Assembly (NCBI GenBank): GCA_005776735.1
Contig: SXOM01000053.1
Span: forward strand, 1-5,084
DNA: 5,084 nucleotides
Origin: Pseudomonadota bacterium
Lineage (GTDB): Bacteria; Myxococcota_A; UBA796; SXON01
Reading direction: 5' to 3'
This document shows positions 1 through 5,084 of the stretch, piece by piece. The translations under genes were made by a program, and so were the position numbers. How positions within the stretch are numbered: the first letter of the stretch is position 1; every line of letters starts with the position of its first letter. Under the pieces are notes generated by a model, which made no database searches, was not told the DNA's origin, and saw only the letters and a program-made list of their open reading frames with translations.

Positions 1-169
1 CGAGCGGCGCGGCGCTGCCGACACGGTGGTGCAACCACCACCCGGGGTGGTCGCCGGGGTTGCGCGACGCGACGGTCACCGGCAGCCCGCGCAAGGCGCC
101 CAGGCGGGCGACCGCGCCGCCGAGCGCCCCGCCGCCGAAGACCACCAGCGGCGCGGCAGGTGCGCTCAC
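1..169 (-). CDS. Rossmann-fold NAD(P)-binding protein, N-terminal fragment
   Basis: The reading frame opens with GTG at 169-167, stays open to the window edge and gives 56 residues plus part of a codon. The GTG overlaps the TGA of the PHP gene (166-168) as GTGA, which supports both this start and translational coupling. Residues 8-20 form a hydrophobic beta strand followed by a glycine-rich turn (VVFGGGALGGAVA). A helix follows, then a second strand ending in ASRN near residues 31-37. That is the dinucleotide-binding beta-alpha-beta of NAD(P)-dependent epimerases, dehydrogenases and reductases. The Ser-Arg after the second strand is often seen in NADP-preferring members, but this is a weak clue. 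Substrate and exact family cannot be read from this fragment because the catalytic part lies beyond the window. Confidence 0.75.
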   Translation of the reverse strand, partial: MSAPAAPLVVFGGGALGGAVARLGALRGLPVTVASRNPGDHPGWWLHHRVGSAAPL

Positions 170-966
170 GCGTCGAGCCGCGCCAGGAAACGGGCGGCGT
201 GTTCGTCGTCGAACCAGAAGTCGCCGAGGTTGCCGGCCCACCAGCCGTGCCAGTCGGAGCCGCCGGTCACCAACAGGTCGTGCCGCTTCGCGAGCCGACG
301 CAGGCCATTGCGGGTCGGACGGTCGAGGCCCGGGCGCGCCGCTTCGAGCCCCTCGAGCCCCGCCGCCACGAAGGTCGGGAGGTGGCGGTTGGCGTCGGGG
401 AGCGCGGGGTGGGCCCAGCTCGGGATGGCCCCCCACTGGCGCGCGAGGCGGATGGCGTCGACGAAGGCGAGGTCGATGAGCGGCACCATGTCGCCGCCGA
501 GGTGGCGCCACGCGTCGGACGGGCGGCGCACCCGGCCCTCGTCGGCGAGGGCCTGGGCGAGGTGGTAGCGGGTGAGCGCGCGGTCGCCGGTGCGCGCCGC
601 GTCGTCGGCCTTGGCGGTGATGCCGAGCCGGGCGGCCGCTTCGTCGAAGCGAGCGGCGCGCGAGCGGCACCGGCCGCGCAAGAACTCCCGGGCCTCGGCG
701 GGCGGGTCGCCGCGGAAGTAGACGAGCAGGTGTTGCTCCTTCCCGTCGTGGGCCCCGGACACCTCGGCGGCGGCGAGCAAGCGGATCGGCGTGCCCTCCA
801 CGTCGACGACGCCGGCCGCGCAGGTGGGGTCGAGGTCGTGGTCGGCGATGGCGAGGACCTCGATCCCCCCCGCCGCCGCGCGCCGGAGGACCTCGGGAAC
901 CGGGTAGCGCCCGTCGGAGCGGTCGCTGTGGACGTGCAGGTCGAGCCGGAGCGGGCGCCCGCTCAC
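166..966 (-). CDS. PHP-domain metal-dependent phosphoesterase
   Basis: This 266-residue protein carries the PHP metal-binding signature. Residues 9-19 read DLHVHSDRSDG (H11, H13, D18), residues 41-44 are ADHD, E68 lies in AAEVS, H79 in EQHLLVYF, H186 in WAHP, and D238 and H240 in SDWHG. All the usual ligand positions for a two- or three-metal phosphoesterase site look present. The arrangement and length resemble the YciV/RNase AM-like branch (about 290 residues in Escherichia coli), which acts on nucleoside 3',5'-bisphosphates and short RNA 5' ends. The substrate here is inferred only. The GTG start at 966-964 was chosen because the family motif begins eight codons later and because it overlaps the YggU stop as GTGA. 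The frame stays open upstream to 1182, but that part is arginine-rich shadow of the YggU gene. A cytoplasmic location is expected, as no signal peptide is visible. Confidence 0.9.
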   Translation of the reverse strand: MSGRPLRLDLHVHSDRSDGRYPVPEVLRRAAAGGIEVLAIADHDLDPTCAAGVVDVEGTPIRLLAAAEVSGAHDGKEQHLLVYFRGDPPAEAREFLRGRCRSRAARFDEAAARLGITAKADDAARTGDRALTRYHLAQALADEGRVRRPSDAWRHLGGDMVPLIDLAFVDAIRLARQWGAIPSWAHPALPDANRHLPTFVAAGLEGLEAARPGLDRPTRNGLRRLAKRHDLLVTGGSDWHGWWAGNLGDFWFDDEHAARFLARLDA

Positions 967-1250
967 GGGGTCGCCTCGCCGGCCGCGGCGCGGAGGCGGG
1001 CCTCGACCACCTCGGCGGTCGCGTCGACATCGAGCAGCTTGTCGCGGCCTGACGCGCCGGCGCGAACGCGCACGCTCACGCCGAGCACTTCGCGGCCCAG
1101 GTAGGCGCACAGCCGGTCGTTGGCCTTGCCATCGACCGGCGGGGCCTGGATGTCGACCCGCCAGCCCCGCCCCGCCTCCCATCGCACCGCGTCCCGCCGG
1201 GCGCCCGGCTTGACGCGCACCCGCAGGACACTACTCGCGCTCGAGCTCAT
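963..1250 (-). CDS. DUF167/YggU family protein
   Basis: This small basic protein of 95 residues matches the DUF167 (YggU) family. The N-terminal strand motif is RVRVKPGARRDAV at residues 10-22. The signature APPVDGKANDRL lies at 36-47, followed by a helix and then GASGRDKLLDVD at 65-76. The length is typical, and only the last few residues (GEATP) look like a tail. The molecular function of the family is not firmly known. In many bacteria it sits with yggT, divIVA and cell-division genes, which agrees with DivIVA being the upstream neighbour here. The ATG at 1250-1248 lies inside the end of the divIVA-like gene, giving a 20-base overlap. A GGA about seven bases upstream is a modest ribosome binding site. 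The stop TGA overlaps the GTG of the PHP gene, so the three genes are probably translated in a coupled way. Confidence 0.92.
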   Translation of the reverse strand: MSSSASSVLRVRVKPGARRDAVRWEAGRGWRVDIQAPPVDGKANDRLCAYLGREVLGVSVRVRAGASGRDKLLDVDATAEVVEARLRAAAGEATP

Positions 1251-1683
1251 CGAGGATCCGCCGCTGCGCGTCGAGGAAGGCCCGCATCTGGGCGAGGTGG
1301 TGGGTGCGCGACGTGCGCAGGCGCATCAGGTGCCCCTGGAGCGTACGCTCCTCGTCGCGCGAGGCCGCGAGGACCTGCTCTGCTTCGAGCCGCGCTTCGC
1401 CGATCACGAGGTCGGCCTCGCGGCGGGCGTTGTTCTCCATGTCGACGGCGAGGCGCCGCGCGAGCACCAGCGCCTCCTTGATGTCGCCCGACTCGGCACG
1501 CAACGACGCGAGCTCGCGGTCGCGGTCGAGCAGCGCCTCGCGCAGCTTGAGCCCCTCGCGGAGGGAAGCCTCGAGGGCTTCGCGCACCTGGTCGAGGAAC
1601 GCGTGCACCTCGGCGGGCTCGTACCCGCCGCGGCGCGCGGGGCCGAACTGCTTCTGGAGGATGTCGAGCGGGGTGACGGCCAT
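1231..1683 (-). CDS. DivIVA-like coiled-coil protein
   Basis: The first 40 residues follow the DivIVA N-terminal domain: TPLDILQKQFG at 4-14, RRGGYEPAEVHAFLDQV at 17-33, then a long charged coiled coil to residue 150. DivIVA proteins assemble at curved membranes and recruit division, polarity or wall-synthesis partners; the N-terminal domain binds lipid and the coiled coil multimerises. The Bacillus protein has membrane-inserting Phe17-Arg18 before GY, whereas this one has Arg17-Arg18 before GGY, so any membrane contact would rest on positive charge. At 150 residues it is near the Bacillus length, with no long C-terminal extension. The ATG lies 9 bases after the TAA of the upstream membrane-protein gene, with no clear Shine-Dalgarno sequence, which suggests re-initiation. 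The end overlaps the YggU gene. The partner proteins and the process served in this organism are unknown. Confidence 0.9.
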   Translation of the reverse strand: MAVTPLDILQKQFGPARRGGYEPAEVHAFLDQVREALEASLREGLKLREALLDRDRELASLRAESGDIKEALVLARRLAVDMENNARREADLVIGEARLEAEQVLAASRDEERTLQGHLMRLRTSRTHHLAQMRAFLDAQRRILDELERE

Positions 1684-1692
1684 GTGGGACGG

Positions 1693-3180
1693 TTATCGCA
1701 CGACGAGCACGGCCGCGTCCGGGTGCGCGGCGCGCAGGCGCGCGCGGGCATCGGCCGCGTCACGCGCGGAGGTGGCGACCAGCTCGGTGTCGGGGAGCGC
1801 CGTGCCCGCAGAGACGATGACCACCGGGCGGGCGTCGGCGGGGGTGCGGTACCGCCCGTCGGTGGTGGCGAGCGCCGCCTTGTCGGCCGGCGAAGTGCTG
1901 TGGAAGAGCAGCTCGGCGCGGTCGGGGCCGATGGCGATGACGTCGACATACGCTTCGTCGTTGGTGTCGAACACCACCGCGTCGACCTCGCGGGCGCCGC
2001 TCAGCTCCGGGGTGCCCTCAGGTCGGCTGGCGACCATGGCGTACGCGCCGGCGGCGACGGCGAGGCTCGCGACCAGGCCCGCGGTGGCCCACCAGCGCGC
2101 GGCGGAGGGCGGCGGCGGCAGGGGCTCGGGGAGCGCGTCGAGCCCGCGCACCTCGCCCCACGGGAGCAACTGCACCGCGTCCTGGAGCGCCTCCGGCGCG
2201 CGCCCGACGAGGAGGCCCTCCGCGAGCCGCCCGGGCACCGACATCTTCGCGATGCGGAGCTGGGTGCGGGCGGGGGTTCCCGCCTCGGCGAGCTCGCGCA
2301 GCGCGGCCTCCTGCTCGGCGTCGAGCGGGAGCACGAGGACGTCGTCGCCGAGCCGCACCGCCCCCGCGAGCCGCTTGTGCAGCGGCCGGGCGGCCTTGCG
2401 GGCGTCGGCCTGGACCTGGATCAGGGTGAGCGTGGTGTTCGGCGGGGGCACGGGGCCATCGGGCGCGAACAGGTCGTTGGGCGCGAGCACACCCTCGCGG
2501 ATGAGCCGCAGCGCGCGGCCGCAGCGGGGGCACGACTCGCCGTGGGCGCGACCCGTCTCGGTGCCGAGGCCCCCCGGCCCCGGGCAGCGGTCCCCGGCCG
2601 CGAGCGCCACGCGCGTGACGAACCGATCGACCCGCTCGACGTCCCACCCTTCGGTCGACACGCCGTCTTCGGCGACGATCACGCGCACGAGCTCGCGGAC
2701 GGCCTCGCGCGCAGGGCGCAGCCACGTGAGGTCGACCTTGAGCCGCGGCGCCAGCTCTTCGAGCGGTACCCCGTCGGCGTAGTGCAGCCGAAACACCGCC
2801 TCGTGCAGCGGCGTGGCGGTGTCGAGGACGGCCTGGCGCCACCGCGGGTCGGGCAGCACGTCGAGGTCGGGGTCGTCGGCCCAGCGGCGGTACCGGCCGG
2901 CGCGCCGCTCCAAGAACTCGCGGGTGGCCTGGGCCGCCACCAGCTCGGTGTCCGCGAGGCTCGCGCCGTCGGGCAGGCGCCACGCCGCGTGCTCGCGCGC
3001 GAGCTGCAAGAGCTGAGGCCGCACGCGGGGAAGCGCACGTGCGAGCTCCCACGCCACGGTGACGGTGAGCGCAGTCCAGTGACGACGGGCGGGGCCCTGG
3101 TCGTTGGCGGGGATGGCGACGGTGGGGAGCGTGCGGGGAGCGGAGGGTTCCAAGAAGGACCCTGGAGGGGGGCCCACCAT
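1693..3180 (-). CDS. Unrecognised membrane protein with sigma region 4-like helix-turn-helix
   Basis: I do not recognise a named family for this 495-residue protein. Four parts can be seen. (1) Residues 30-120 are mostly helical and arginine-rich. (2) Residues 121-168 (LHEAVFRLHYADGVPLEEL and on) resemble the helix-turn-helix of sigma factor region 4, though no region 2 is evident before it. (3) C199, H213, C217 and C220, with CPRCGRAL at 218-225, could bind zinc. (4) A Pro-rich linker at 351-358 leads to one hydrophobic segment at about 363-384. Arg362 before it predicts the N-terminal part in the cytoplasm and about 110 residues outside. The outer part looks alpha/beta and contains FDTNDEAYVDVIAIGPDR at 404-421. 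The ATG at 3180 follows a 73-base gap and has no clear Shine-Dalgarno; GTG at codon 2 is an alternative. A membrane-bound regulator is possible but is inference. The close link to divIVA suggests an envelope role. High confidence that it is a gene, low confidence on function. Confidence 0.85.
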   Translation of the reverse strand: MVGPPPGSFLEPSAPRTLPTVAIPANDQGPARRHWTALTVTVAWELARALPRVRPQLLQLAREHAAWRLPDGASLADTELVAAQATREFLERRAGRYRRWADDPDLDVLPDPRWRQAVLDTATPLHEAVFRLHYADGVPLEELAPRLKVDLTWLRPAREAVRELVRVIVAEDGVSTEGWDVERVDRFVTRVALAAGDRCPGPGGLGTETGRAHGESCPRCGRALRLIREGVLAPNDLFAPDGPVPPPNTTLTLIQVQADARKAARPLHKRLAGAVRLGDDVLVLPLDAEQEAALRELAEAGTPARTQLRIAKMSVPGRLAEGLLVGRAPEALQDAVQLLPWGEVRGLDALPEPLPPPPSAARWWATAGLVASLAVAAGAYAMVASRPEGTPELSGAREVDAVVFDTNDEAYVDVIAIGPDRAELLFHSTSPADKAALATTDGRYRTPADARPVVIVSAGTALPDTELVATSARDAADARARLRAAHPDAAVLVVR

Positions 3181-3220
3181 AACGTGGCGTCCGCGCCGTG
3201 ACCGTCCCGAAGTCCACGTT
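3181..3220. repeat. 7-bp inverted repeat upstream of the 495-residue membrane-protein gene
   Basis: On the plus strand AACGTGG (3181-3187) and CCACGTT (3214-3220) are perfect inverted copies separated by 26 bases. Neither arm extends further. The arm at 3181-3187 directly touches the ATG of the minus-strand gene, so in RNA the stem could hide the start region. As DNA, the arm centres lie 33 bp apart, roughly three helical turns, as in a two-site operator. It could also be chance: seven-base matches are not rare in a GC-rich gap of this size. No confident -35/-10 boxes were found in the gap. Confidence 0.35.
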
Positions 3221-3253
3221 CGCCGCCGCGCGGCCGGCGACCGGGGCGACGCG

Positions 3254-4168
3254 CTACTTTCGACCGCGCACCAGCTCCGGCAGCCAGCGGAGCGCCGCGT
3301 AGATGCGCATGGCCTCCTTGACAGGGCGCGCCGGCTCGCCGAGCCAGGTCTCGCCCGCCGGGACGTCGCCGTGCACCGCGCTCCGCGCGCCCAGGCGCGC
3401 GCCCGCCCCGATCTGGACGTGGTCCTTGACGCCCACCTGGCCCGCGAGGATGGCCCCCGCGCCCACGTGCACGGAGCCCGACAGGCCGACCTGCGCGACC
3501 AGGAGCGCGTACGGCCCGACGACGCAGTTGTGGCCCACCTGGACGAGGTTGTCGATCTTGGCGCCGCGGCCGATGACCGTGTCGGCGAGCATCCCGCGGT
3601 CGATCGTCGCGTTGGCGCCGATCTCCACGTCGTCCTCGATGCGCACCCCCCCGACGTGGGGCACCTTGACCAGGCCGCGGTTGCCGGCGTGGTAACGGAA
3701 CCCGTCCGCGCCGATGACCGCGCCGGCGTGGATGCGCACCCGCGCCCCGACGCGCGTGCCCGGGTACAGGACCACGTTCGGGAAGATCACGGTGTCCGCC
3801 TCGATCTCCACGTCGGGACCGATCACGACGCCGGGGTGGAGCACGGCGCGGGGGTGCACGCGGGCGTCGGGGTGTATTGCCGGCGTGCCCGGCGCGGGGC
3901 GAGGCTCGGGGAACCGGTCGACCAGGAGCGCACACATCGCGGTGAGCGGATCGTCGACCACGATGGTGACGCCGTGTGCGCGCGGGGTGCGCGCGAGCAC
4001 GACCCCTGCCTCGGGTGCGTCGGCGGCGGTATCGGCGAACGCGAGGTCGGCGGGGCCGGCGTGGGCGAGCGGCGCGACGCCCTCGATCAGGCGGTCGAGC
4101 CCGACCAGGGTGCCGCCGACGAGGGTGGCGACGGACGAGGCGGTCAGGGGGTGGGGCAGGCGCGGCAT
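3254..4168 (-). CDS. lpxD: UDP-3-O-acylglucosamine N-acyltransferase
   Basis: LpxD adds the second 3-hydroxyacyl chain, from acyl-ACP, to UDP-3-O-acylglucosamine in lipid A synthesis, as a cytoplasmic trimer. The protein has 304 residues. Residues 7-85 look like the N-terminal uridine-binding domain (LTASSVATLVGGTLVG, then VAPLAHAGPADLAF). Residues 97-270 are left-handed beta-helix hexapeptide repeats. Family hallmarks are IGADGFRYH at 152-160, VEIGANATIDRG at 181-192 and KIDNLVQVGHN at 204-214; His213 matches the catalytic His of the IAHN motif in the E. coli enzyme. After residue 284 only about 20 residues remain, so the C-terminal helical extension is shorter than in the 341-residue E. coli protein. 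The ATG at 4168-4166 was chosen because the LpxD N-terminus begins right after it; the upstream open frame is shadow. It lies 8 bases after the amidotransferase stop. It is not flanked here by fabZ, lpxA or bamA, the common companions. Confidence 0.95.
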   Translation of the reverse strand: MPRLPHPLTASSVATLVGGTLVGLDRLIEGVAPLAHAGPADLAFADTAADAPEAGVVLARTPRAHGVTIVVDDPLTAMCALLVDRFPEPRPAPGTPAIHPDARVHPRAVLHPGVVIGPDVEIEADTVIFPNVVLYPGTRVGARVRIHAGAVIGADGFRYHAGNRGLVKVPHVGGVRIEDDVEIGANATIDRGMLADTVIGRGAKIDNLVQVGHNCVVGPYALLVAQVGLSGSVHVGAGAILAGQVGVKDHVQIGAGARLGARSAVHGDVPAGETWLGEPARPVKEAMRIYAALRWLPELVRGRK

Positions 4169-4176
4169 ACCCGCTG

Positions 4177-4815
4177 TTATCCCCGAACGGCGGCCATCCA
4201 CGCGGCGAGGAGCGCACGACCTCCGGCGATGGTGGCCTCCAGCTCGCCGGGCCGGGGTGGTGTCGCCGCGCCGGCCCACAAGGCGGGGGCGATCTCGGGG
4301 TTCACCTCGGGGTGGAACTGGGTGGTCCACTGGGCGGGCCCGTAGCGGAGGGCCTGCACACACACCTCGTCGGCGGCCCAGACCTCCGCGCCGGCGGGCA
4401 CCCGGGTGACCGCGTCGCGGTGGGCCTGCGCGACCCAGGCGACGTCGAGGCCGGGGACGCGAAGCGGGCGGGGCCCGATCTGCTCGAAGCCACCGCGGGT
4501 GACCTCGCCGCCCCGCGCCACCGCGACCATCTGGTGCCCGCCGCAGATGCCGAGGAACGGCCCGTCGTAGTGGCGCAACCACGCCAGGAGCGCACGCCGC
4601 CAGTCGTCCGCGTCGTGCACACACCCGACCGAGCCGCCGACGACGACGCCGGCGTAGGGCCGTGCGTCGGGGATCGGCGCCGCGGTGACGTCCACCACGG
4701 TGACCTCGGCCTCGGGGAGCGAAGCGGGGACGAAGTCTGCTTCGTGCGGGCACGCGCGCCCGACACGCTCCTGTGCGGAGGCGAGCTGCGAGAGCCACAA
4801 GATCCGCGGCCGCAT
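4177..4815 (-). CDS. Stand-alone class I glutamine amidotransferase
   Basis: This 212-residue protein is a single GATase1 domain of the GMP synthase-like type. The nucleophile elbow is FLGICGGHQ at residues 87-95 with Cys91, and the rest of the triad is His168 and Glu170 in QFHPEV. The oxyanion-side motif VVVGGSVG at 57-64 is also present. Such domains release ammonia from glutamine for a partner synthetase, or act as peptidase-like hydrolases of gamma-glutamyl compounds. No synthetase domain is fused or adjacent, so the real substrate is unknown. The ATG at 4815-4813 starts exactly where the family fold begins (RPRILWLSQ) and shares one base with the aminotransferase TGA (TGATG), which indicates coupling. 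An in-frame upstream extension to 4968 is shadow of the aminotransferase gene. The protein has no signal peptide and is expected in the cytoplasm. Confidence 0.9.
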   Translation of the reverse strand: MRPRILWLSQLASAQERVGRACPHEADFVPASLPEAEVTVVDVTAAPIPDARPYAGVVVGGSVGCVHDADDWRRALLAWLRHYDGPFLGICGGHQMVAVARGGEVTRGGFEQIGPRPLRVPGLDVAWVAQAHRDAVTRVPAGAEVWAADEVCVQALRYGPAQWTTQFHPEVNPEIAPALWAGAATPPRPGELEATIAGGRALLAAWMAAVRG

Positions 4816-5084
4816 CAGCCGTTCAGCGCGGCGCCCAGCCGTTGCAACGCGGCGCGGAGCGCGGGGACGCTGACCGCGCCCACCGACATGCGGAACCAGC
4901 CCGAATCCTCGAGCAGGTCGAAGGCTTGGAAGGGCACCACCGCGAGCCCGGCCCGCTGGAGGAGCCACCGCCGCACCTCTTCGTTGGTGGACATCGGGGT
5001 GCCGTCGACCCCGGGGCGGCCGAACAGGTCGAACCGGACCGAGAGGTACATCGCGCCTTGCGGCACGAGGTGGTGCACACCGAG
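4815..5084 (-). CDS. Class I/II PLP-dependent aminotransferase, C-terminal fragment
   Basis: The last 89 residues of a fold-type I aminotransferase are present; the frame is open at the window edge, so the start and the PLP lysine are outside. Visible C-terminal-domain features are PQGAMYLSVRFD at 8-19, the TNEEVRRWLLQRAGLAVVPF stretch at 33-52 and DSGWFRMSVGAVS at 60-72. Arg65 corresponds to the conserved arginine that grips the substrate alpha-carboxylate (Arg386 in aspartate aminotransferase). The enzyme transfers amino groups between an amino acid and a 2-oxoacid; the specific amino acid cannot be told from this part. It is the most upstream gene seen in the run with the amidotransferase and lpxD, joined to the former by a one-base stop/start overlap. 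Valine and methionine codons inside the fragment should not be taken as starts. Confidence 0.9.
   Translation of the reverse strand, partial: LGVHHLVPQGAMYLSVRFDLFGRPGVDGTPMSTNEEVRRWLLQRAGLAVVPFQAFDLLEDSGWFRMSVGAVSVPALRAALQRLGAALNG

Noticed and set aside
160..1104. A 314-codon open frame on the plus strand opposite the PHP gene
   Set aside because: It is antisense to a gene with complete PHP metal-binding motifs, has skewed composition and has no recognisable fold.
966..1182. Upstream extension of the PHP frame with an N-terminal arginine-rich segment
   Set aside because: The extra 72 codons overlap the conserved core of YggU in another frame and have no PHP similarity; the GTG at 966 gives a normal family start.
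1120..3201. A 693-codon open frame on the plus strand covering the YggU, DivIVA and membrane-protein genes
   Set aside because: Its translation is low-complexity, rich in Arg, Gly, Ala, Glu and His, and shows no domain. It lies antisense to genes with clear family motifs, and long antisense frames are expected at this GC content.
3224..3239. A GC-rich hairpin (5-bp stem, 6-base loop) after lpxD that might be a terminator
   Set aside because: The stem is short and the minus-strand sequence after it has no T-run, so an intrinsic terminator is not supported.
3320..3880. Repetitive-looking DNA with recurring GTC/GAC and CGCGCC-type words
   Set aside because: It is explained by the hexapeptide repeats of the LpxD beta-helix, not by an independent DNA repeat.
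2679..4217. A 512-codon minus-strand frame spanning lpxD and the start of the membrane-protein gene
   Set aside because: It is out of frame with LpxD, extremely Arg/Pro-rich, and runs through two real genes and their gap, so it is a GC-driven shadow.
4816..4968. Upstream extension of the amidotransferase frame
   Set aside because: It overlaps the conserved C-terminus of the aminotransferase in another frame, and the ATG at 4815 begins exactly at the GATase1 fold.

Overview
The window is very GC-rich, and every supportable gene lies on the minus strand, so transcription runs from right to left. It holds eight genes: six complete and one cut off at each edge. An LpxD acyltransferase points to a Gram-negative, lipid A-making bacterium. 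Having a DivIVA-type protein next to a YggU-type protein, together with the extreme GC content, fits Myxococcota or a related deltaproteobacterial lineage. That placement is inference; no rRNA or other taxonomic marker is present.

Right-hand block (5084 to 3254): the C-terminal part of a class I/II PLP aminotransferase, then a stand-alone class I glutamine amidotransferase whose ATG shares one base with the aminotransferase stop (TGATG), then lpxD 8 bases further on. These look like one operon.

Middle: a 73-base gap (3181-3253) is the only sizeable non-coding stretch. It carries a 7-bp inverted repeat whose downstream arm abuts the next start codon.

Left-hand block (3180 to 1): a 495-residue unrecognised membrane protein with a sigma region 4-like helix-turn-helix, a Cys/His cluster and one membrane segment; a DivIVA-like coiled-coil protein; a DUF167/YggU protein; a PHP-domain phosphoesterase; and the N-terminus of a Rossmann-fold NAD(P)-binding protein. 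Junctions are a 9-base gap, a 20-base overlap and two GTGA start/stop overlaps, so the block is probably one translationally coupled operon.

Most of the window is ordinary housekeeping and envelope-related content. The part most worth a second look is the 495-residue protein, which combines sigma-like, possible zinc-binding and transmembrane parts and is tightly linked to DivIVA. I saw no RNA genes, mobile elements, CRISPR arrays or convincing terminators. No stretch over 300 bases lacks a gene.
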